DNA of 10,649 nt. Source: Bacillota bacterium. Its GTDB lineage: Bacteria > Bacillota > Clostridia > DSM-8532. Location: positions 1 to 10,649 of the forward strand of contig JAEYPI010000252.1 of the NCBI GenBank assembly GCA_023410885.1. The letters are read 5' to 3'. Numbering within the stretch: position 1 is the first letter of the stretch; each line of letters opens with the position of its first letter. Of the stretch, positions 7,668 through 10,649 are shown piece by piece. The notes below the pieces were generated by a model. It made no database searches and was not told where the DNA came from. It saw nothing but the letters and a program-made list of their open reading frames with translations. The translations under genes were made by a program, and so were the position numbers.

Positions 7668-8068
7668 GACTCAGAGCTTAAAGAAACCGGCGGACTGATG
7701 TACTACCATTATGATGGTCTTAGAGTTGTATAAACCCTTACAGACCACTAGGGTGATGTGTTTGAAGATTACCGACTGTTTACGAATACTTTTATGACCC
7801 ATTAGCTGGGTTGGCGGACCTAATAGGTTTGCATGAGACTGCCAGTTCCATAAGGATCAATTTTAATCAAGCTACTAATACTGTCAACAATGCTATAAAG
7901 AATAATGTCACGTATCCAGAATATTATAATTCTACAAATGCTTGCACTGATGTTGCTCAATTTGTTTATGGTGGTTATAGTTTATATAAAGCTATTGCCC
8001 CGTCCTCAGTCATTATAAATCCATCTTATAATCCGTCGTTAGATATATATGATCAAGTCTTTAAGTAA
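7668..8068 (+). pseudogene. Decayed RHS core fragment joined to a different C-terminal tip (orphan toxin module)
   Basis: Bases 7668-7774 translate as a degraded copy of the RHS core segment LKTTGGLMYYHYDGLR...GDVIEDYR encoded at about 5691-5790. It reads LKETGGLMYYHYDGLR, then an in-frame TAA at 7731 (TCA in the intact copy) and TAG at 7749. About 75 bases of core are then missing and the frame shifts. The sequence re-enters core at YDPLAGLADL (7793 on; intact copy YDPKAGLVDM) and runs straight into an unrelated tip of about 80 residues ending at TAA 8066-8068. The tip contains NACTDVAQFVY followed by PS...NPSYNPS, which resembles the Cys-containing half of NlpC/papain-like amidase toxins; this is a weak resemblance. 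The nominal TTG start at 7811 has no ribosome binding site, so this is most likely a silent or dead cassette. No immunity gene follows it. Confidence 0.75.
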
Positions 8069-8182
8069 TAGATAGTGGTTGATCGGTAGAAAACTATAAA
8101 ATTTTATGTGAGACCTTCTTTCATGCAAAGGAACTAAAAATATTTAAATCGCAACAAAAAGACTAGCAGTGGCAATATTTAC

Positions 8183-8191
8183 TGGTATAAT
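8183..8191 (+). promoter_or_regulatory. Extended -10 promoter of hrb
   Basis: TG-G-TATAAT (TG 8183-8184, TATAAT 8186-8191) is a perfect extended -10 element. No good -35 is seen 17 bases upstream, which is usual for extended -10 promoters. Transcription would start near 8198, leaving a leader of about 55 bases before ATG 8254. This makes hrb independent of the RHS island. Confidence 0.6.
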
Positions 8192-8240
8192 TGGAAGTGC
8201 GAGAGCTTTGGAAAAATGAATCGTTAAATGAAAAATTGAT

Positions 8241-8247
8241 GGGGGAA
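8241..8247 (+). promoter_or_regulatory. Ribosome binding site that fixes the hrb start
   Basis: GGGGGAA lies 6 bases before ATG 8254. An in-frame TTG at 8191 overlaps the -10 element and would not be in the transcript, so ATG 8254 is the start. Confidence 0.7.
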
Positions 8248-8253
8248 TTTAGA

Positions 8254-8898
8254 ATGGATCTAAATGCACTTTTTAGCGTATCATATGGTCTTTATGTACT
8301 AGGCGCTGCGAACGAAGAAAAGGTTAATGGTTGTATTATTAATACGGTTATGCAAATTACAGCCGAGCCAGTTAAATGTGTGGTCGTTGTTTCTAAGCAG
8401 AGCTTGACTCACGATATGATCATGGCATCAAAGACTTTCTCTGTATCTGTGTTGGCCCAATCAGCATCCATGAACACTATTGCGCTCTTTGGCTTTAACA
8501 GTGGTAAAAAAACAGATAAATTTGAGAATTTTCCATACACGCGGGATATGAATGGCAACCCCGTTCTTGGTCAGGAGACGGTGGCCATGTTATCATGCAA
8601 GGTGTATGAAACGGCAGACGCCTTAACCCATACCATTTTTATGGCGGATGTTTTGGATGCGCAAAGCATCAGTCAAGAGAATCCTTTGACCTATGATTAC
8701 TATCGGACACACAAAAAAGGCACGACACCCAAGGAGGCCCCTTCATATAATGCTGCTCATCATCAGAATGAGGAGGGGAAATACCGCTGTTCGGTATGCG
8801 GCTATGTATATGACGGAGAAACACCTTTTGAAGAGCTCCCTGAAAGCTATACGTGTCCAGTATGCAAAAAGCCAAAAAGCGTATTTGAAAAAGTTTAA
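8254..8898 (+). CDS. hrb: Flavin reductase-rubredoxin fusion (high molecular weight rubredoxin, Hrb-like)
   Basis: The protein has 214 residues from ATG 8254. Residues 1 to about 155 are an FMN-binding flavin reductase-like domain: MDLNALFSVSYGLYVLGA, then NGCIINTVMQITAEP and SKQSLTHDMI, a series typical of the flavoredoxin/HRB family. A linker of about 20 residues leads to a C-terminal rubredoxin with C179-x2-C182-G and C201-P-x-C204 as iron ligands. The rubredoxin loop between the two Cys pairs is short, so the domain is about 37 residues instead of about 52. In Moorella, Hrb passes electrons from NADH through FMN and Fe(Cys)4 to the diiron flavoprotein FprA, which reduces O2 or NO. By analogy this is a cytoplasmic oxygen/nitrosative defence protein, but no fprA is in the window. 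It has its own promoter and a terminator about 40 bases after the stop, so it is monocistronic. Confidence 0.9.
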   Translation: MDLNALFSVSYGLYVLGAANEEKVNGCIINTVMQITAEPVKCVVVVSKQSLTHDMIMASKTFSVSVLAQSASMNTIALFGFNSGKKTDKFENFPYTRDMNGNPVLGQETVAMLSCKVYETADALTHTIFMADVLDAQSISQENPLTYDYYRTHKKGTTPKEAPSYNAAHHQNEEGKYRCSVCGYVYDGETPFEELPESYTCPVCKKPKSVFEKV

Positions 8899-8936
8899 TA
8901 AAGATCGACAAAATGAAATGTTAGGATAACGCTATT

Positions 8937-8977
8937 AAGACTTGTATCTTGTTTAGGTATAAGTCTTTTCTCTTTTA
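8937..8977 (+). terminator. Intrinsic terminator of hrb
   Basis: The stem 8937-8948 (AAGACTTGTATC) pairs with 8956-8967 (GGTATAAGTCTT) over 12 positions with two G-T pairs, around a 7-base loop. It is followed by TTCTCTTTTA. The T-rich side is on the plus strand, so it serves hrb rather than the convergent gene. Confidence 0.8.
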
Positions 8978-9028
8978 TAGGCTAAGGTTTGTTGTGCGTT
9001 GCGAGACTACGCGCTCTATTCCTTATAG

Positions 9029-9766
9029 CTACACCCCAAAATCCTTCTTAGTAAAGGCATAGCAAGCAATGCCTACTGCCATCGAAAGGTTCAGGGAGTC
9101 AATTGAAGGGGAGTGGGGAATGACCACACTGGTGCCCACCTCTGCAAACTCGGAAGGAAGACCGCTGGACTCATTTCCAAAAACAAGGGAGAAGGGTTCC
9201 TTTATATAGGGGTCAATGTCTTGCAGGCTTCGTTTTGCATGAAGCATAAAAGGATAAATGTCCTGTTCAGGGTAAAGCTTTTGATAGACCTCAAAATCTT
9301 CAAAGTAAGAGAAATTAATGCCAAAGAGTGCTCCCATAGAGGCCCGAATGGTTTTAGGATCAAAGATATCAACGGCAGGTCGGATAATGCCTATATTGGT
9401 AATACCAAAGCCGAGACCTGTTCGGAGGATAGTACCCAGATTACCCGAATCCATGGGGTTGACCAATACCACATGGTTTCTTTTTATCTCCAGATCAGTT
9501 TCATACTTACTGAACAAACCAATGGCATAGCAATTTTCTTTGGGAGAAAGCCTTGAAATGATTTTATCGTTAATGACCATCGGTATTTTTAATGATTCCG
9601 CCAACTCTTTTATTTTTGAAACACCGCTGTTTTTATCGCCTTGAGCGCTCAAAATAATAGTCAGAACCTTATCCGGCTTATTAATTAGCAGCTCAATGTT
9701 TAAAAAAACGCCCAGTGTGTAAGAATAATCAAAATCCTTTTTATAGGGTTTAATGGCTTGCAGCAT
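9029..9766 (-). CDS. SpoU/TrmH-family RNA 2'-O-ribose methyltransferase
   Basis: The protein has 245 residues. The N-terminal region to about residue 90 is a likely RNA-binding (L30e-like) domain, followed by the knotted SPOUT catalytic domain. Motif 1 is NPMDSGNLGTILRTG (103-117) with the conserved Asn109 and Arg115. Motif 2 is FSLVFGNESSGLP (192-204). Motif 3 is IPHSPSIDSLNLSMAVGI (216-233) with Ser224, Asn226 and Ser228. Motifs 2 and 3 bind S-adenosylmethionine; the Arg of motif 1 is catalytic in TrmH. It would methylate a ribose 2'-OH in tRNA or rRNA; the target nucleotide cannot be told from sequence. ATG 9766 is chosen because a perfect AGGAGGA lies 5 bases upstream of it; the in-frame TTG at 9769 would be too close. 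It runs convergent with hrb and divergent from the zinc-finger gene. No clear terminator is visible at its 3' end. Confidence 0.9.
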   Translation of the reverse strand: MLQAIKPYKKDFDYSYTLGVFLNIELLINKPDKVLTIILSAQGDKNSGVSKIKELAESLKIPMVINDKIISRLSPKENCYAIGLFSKYETDLEIKRNHVVLVNPMDSGNLGTILRTGLGFGITNIGIIRPAVDIFDPKTIRASMGALFGINFSYFEDFEVYQKLYPEQDIYPFMLHAKRSLQDIDPYIKEPFSLVFGNESSGLPSEFAEVGTSVVIPHSPSIDSLNLSMAVGIACYAFTKKDFGV

Positions 9767-9771
9767 CAAAA

Positions 9772-9778
9772 TCCTCCT
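9772..9778 (-). promoter_or_regulatory. Ribosome binding site of the RNA methyltransferase
   Basis: On the minus strand AGGAGGA (9778 down to 9772) lies 5 bases before ATG 9766. It is a full Shine-Dalgarno match and selects the ATG over the adjacent TTG at 9769. Confidence 0.75.
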
Positions 9779-9919
9779 GAACTTGAGTATATGCTTATCT
9801 TATCCTTTTCGTTTTTAAGGTGCAAGCTTGAATTCCATCAAAGTACAGCATTTTTATTAGCTTTTCGTGGGATATTAACCTTATAAATTTTTAGAAACAA
9901 TGAAAGGTTTGATAGATTT

Positions 9920-10525
9920 ATGGATAACAACAGAAACGATAACCTCATAAAGAATAGTAACAGGAATCAGAGCAGCATAAATGGACCCGGAGCGAATAGC
10001 AACAATATGAAACATTACAAGCACCTCTTAGATCACCACAAAGAACATCATATGGAGATTCTGGATGACATGGAGAATCTGACCTTTGGAGATAATGACA
10101 ACAATAATGCTACCGAACTTTCAAACTATGACAATCACCCTGCTGAAATAGCCACTGAAGTTTTTGATATTGAGCATCAAATGGCTTTAAAAAAGCTTCA
10201 GGAGCATGAGGTAGACGAGATAAACAGGGCAAAAGAGAAAATAAAGAACGGAACCTACGGACTTTGTGAGAGCTGCGGTGAGGCTATTGACCCAAAAAGA
10301 TTAGAGTTATTGCCTCAAGCCAAGCTCTGTATTAATTGCGCCAGGGAACTGGATAAGCATGTGGAGGAGATGAAGGGCGACAAAAAGAAAAATCGTCCCG
10401 CTGAGGAACAGGTACTTCATTCTTCAAATCTCAATGACAGCGCCAGAGGCGAACAATTCCTGGACCTAATGGAATATGGATCAGCAGACAGCCATCAGGA
10501 CAGGGGCGGAAAGATTGTTCAATAA
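9920..10525 (+). CDS. TraR/DksA-type zinc-finger protein, YteA-like
   Basis: The protein has 201 residues. The C4 zinc finger is CESC (C116, C119) and CINC (C137, C140), 17 residues apart, inside GTYGLCESCGEAIDPKRLELLPQAKLC. This is the DksA/TraR signature. Before it, ELSNYDNHPAEIATEVFDIEHQ (67-88) and a following helical segment to about 108 match the layout of the Bacillus YteA/YocK group, linked to sporulation; the DxxDxA tip of E. coli DksA is not seen. DksA-type proteins bind RNA polymerase in the secondary channel, so a transcription role is likely but inferred. The first 60 residues are unusual: an Asn-rich stretch, then a His/Lys-rich one (MKHYKHLLDHHKEHH), then DNDNNN. The start has only AAAGG 12 bases upstream, a weak and distant site; the next Met (residue 30) has no site at all. 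It is divergent from the RNA methyltransferase gene, with 150 bases between them. Confidence 0.85.
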   Translation: MDNNRNDNLIKNSNRNQSSINGPGANSNNMKHYKHLLDHHKEHHMEILDDMENLTFGDNDNNNATELSNYDNHPAEIATEVFDIEHQMALKKLQEHEVDEINRAKEKIKNGTYGLCESCGEAIDPKRLELLPQAKLCINCARELDKHVEEMKGDKKKNRPAEEQVLHSSNLNDSARGEQFLDLMEYGSADSHQDRGGKIVQ

Positions 10526-10583
10526 ATCAAGTCACAAGAATATTTCTTTTCAGTAGGGTACTAGGAATATTATAATGCAAGCG

Positions 10584-10614
10584 ATTAAGCCCGGGCAAAT
10601 GTCCCGGGTTTAAT
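10584..10614 (+). terminator. Strong GC-rich hairpin after the zinc-finger gene
   Basis: The stem 10584-10595 (ATTAAGCCCGGG) pairs with 10603-10614 (CCCGGGTTTAAT), 12 pairs with one G-T, around a 7-base loop. The 3' arm includes TTT but no long T run follows. It lies about 60 bases past the stop and most likely ends the transcript. Confidence 0.7.
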
Positions 10615-10649
10615 TAATGATCAACTGGATATTTCATGATGTGTCAATT

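Noticed and set aside
8191..8253. Upstream TTG start for the Hrb gene adding 21 residues
   Set aside because: The TTG overlaps the extended -10 element, lacks a ribosome site, and the added residues have no family match; ATG 8254 has GGGGGAA in front.
8985..9020. Hairpin with GCGT/ACGC arms as terminator for the minus-strand methyltransferase
   Set aside because: It has only four base pairs with a nine-base loop and no T run in the right direction.
9113..9556. Plus-strand 147-codon frame opposite the RNA methyltransferase
   Set aside because: It is an antisense shadow; the minus frame carries all three SPOUT motifs and a perfect ribosome site.
9770..9919. Promoters in the divergent intergenic region (for example TTGCAC-N17-TAAGAT on the minus strand)
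   Set aside because: Matches are only 3 of 6 and 4 of 6, and no convincing plus-strand pair was found; too weak to list as features.
10547..10576. TTTTCA-N18-TATAAT promoter-like pair reading to the window end
   Set aside because: The strong hairpin at 10584-10614 starts only a few bases after the expected start point, so a useful transcript is unlikely; AT-rich intergenic DNA easily gives TATAAT by chance.

Overview
The window looks like the chromosome of a Gram-positive, anaerobic, spore-forming bacterium of the Clostridia type. Four points suggest this: moderate-to-low GC, strong AGGAGG or GGGGGA ribosome binding sites, a flavin reductase-rubredoxin fusion of the Moorella Hrb kind, and a TraR/DksA-type zinc-finger protein resembling the Bacillus YteA sporulation group. 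No rRNA, tRNA or CRISPR array was seen.

Layout. (1) Bases 1-483 are the C-terminal 160 codons of an IS256-family (mutator) transposase that is open at the window edge. (2) Bases 484-829 hold no gene. They contain nested hairpins just after the transposase, including a long imperfect inverted repeat at 524-580, and a perfect TTGACA hexamer. (3) Bases 830-7168 are a giant RHS/YD-repeat protein. Its reading frame enters directly in the middle of YD repeats with no credible start, so its 5' end is probably lost. It carries about 50 repeats, two Gly/Asn-rich low-complexity insertions, an RHS core-associated module, and an unrecognised C-terminal tip of about 377 residues. (4) Bases 7177-7602 are a small predicted zinc metallopeptidase (HEIIH) in the slot where an immunity gene would be expected. 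(5) Bases 7619-7647 are a REP-like palindrome. (6) Bases 7668-8068 are a decayed second RHS core fragment joined to a different C-terminal tip, an orphan toxin-tip module. (7) Bases 8254-8898 are hrb, with its own extended -10 promoter and a good terminator. (8) Bases 9029-9766, on the minus strand, are a SpoU/TrmH-class RNA 2'-O-methyltransferase. (9) Bases 9920-10525 are the YteA-like zinc-finger protein, followed by a strong GC-rich hairpin.

How the parts fit. Bases 1 to about 8068 are an accessory island: an IS remnant, a polymorphic toxin, its partner gene and a displaced tip. This is the layout expected where RHS toxin tips are exchanged by recombination in the conserved core. Bases 8183 onward are ordinary housekeeping or stress genes (oxygen/NO detoxification, RNA modification, transcription regulation) with independent signals. 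The most unusual items are the metallopeptidase in the immunity position, the uncharacterised tip with its basic HTPGRDHR tail, and the twin Asn/Gly-rich loops in the RHS shell.
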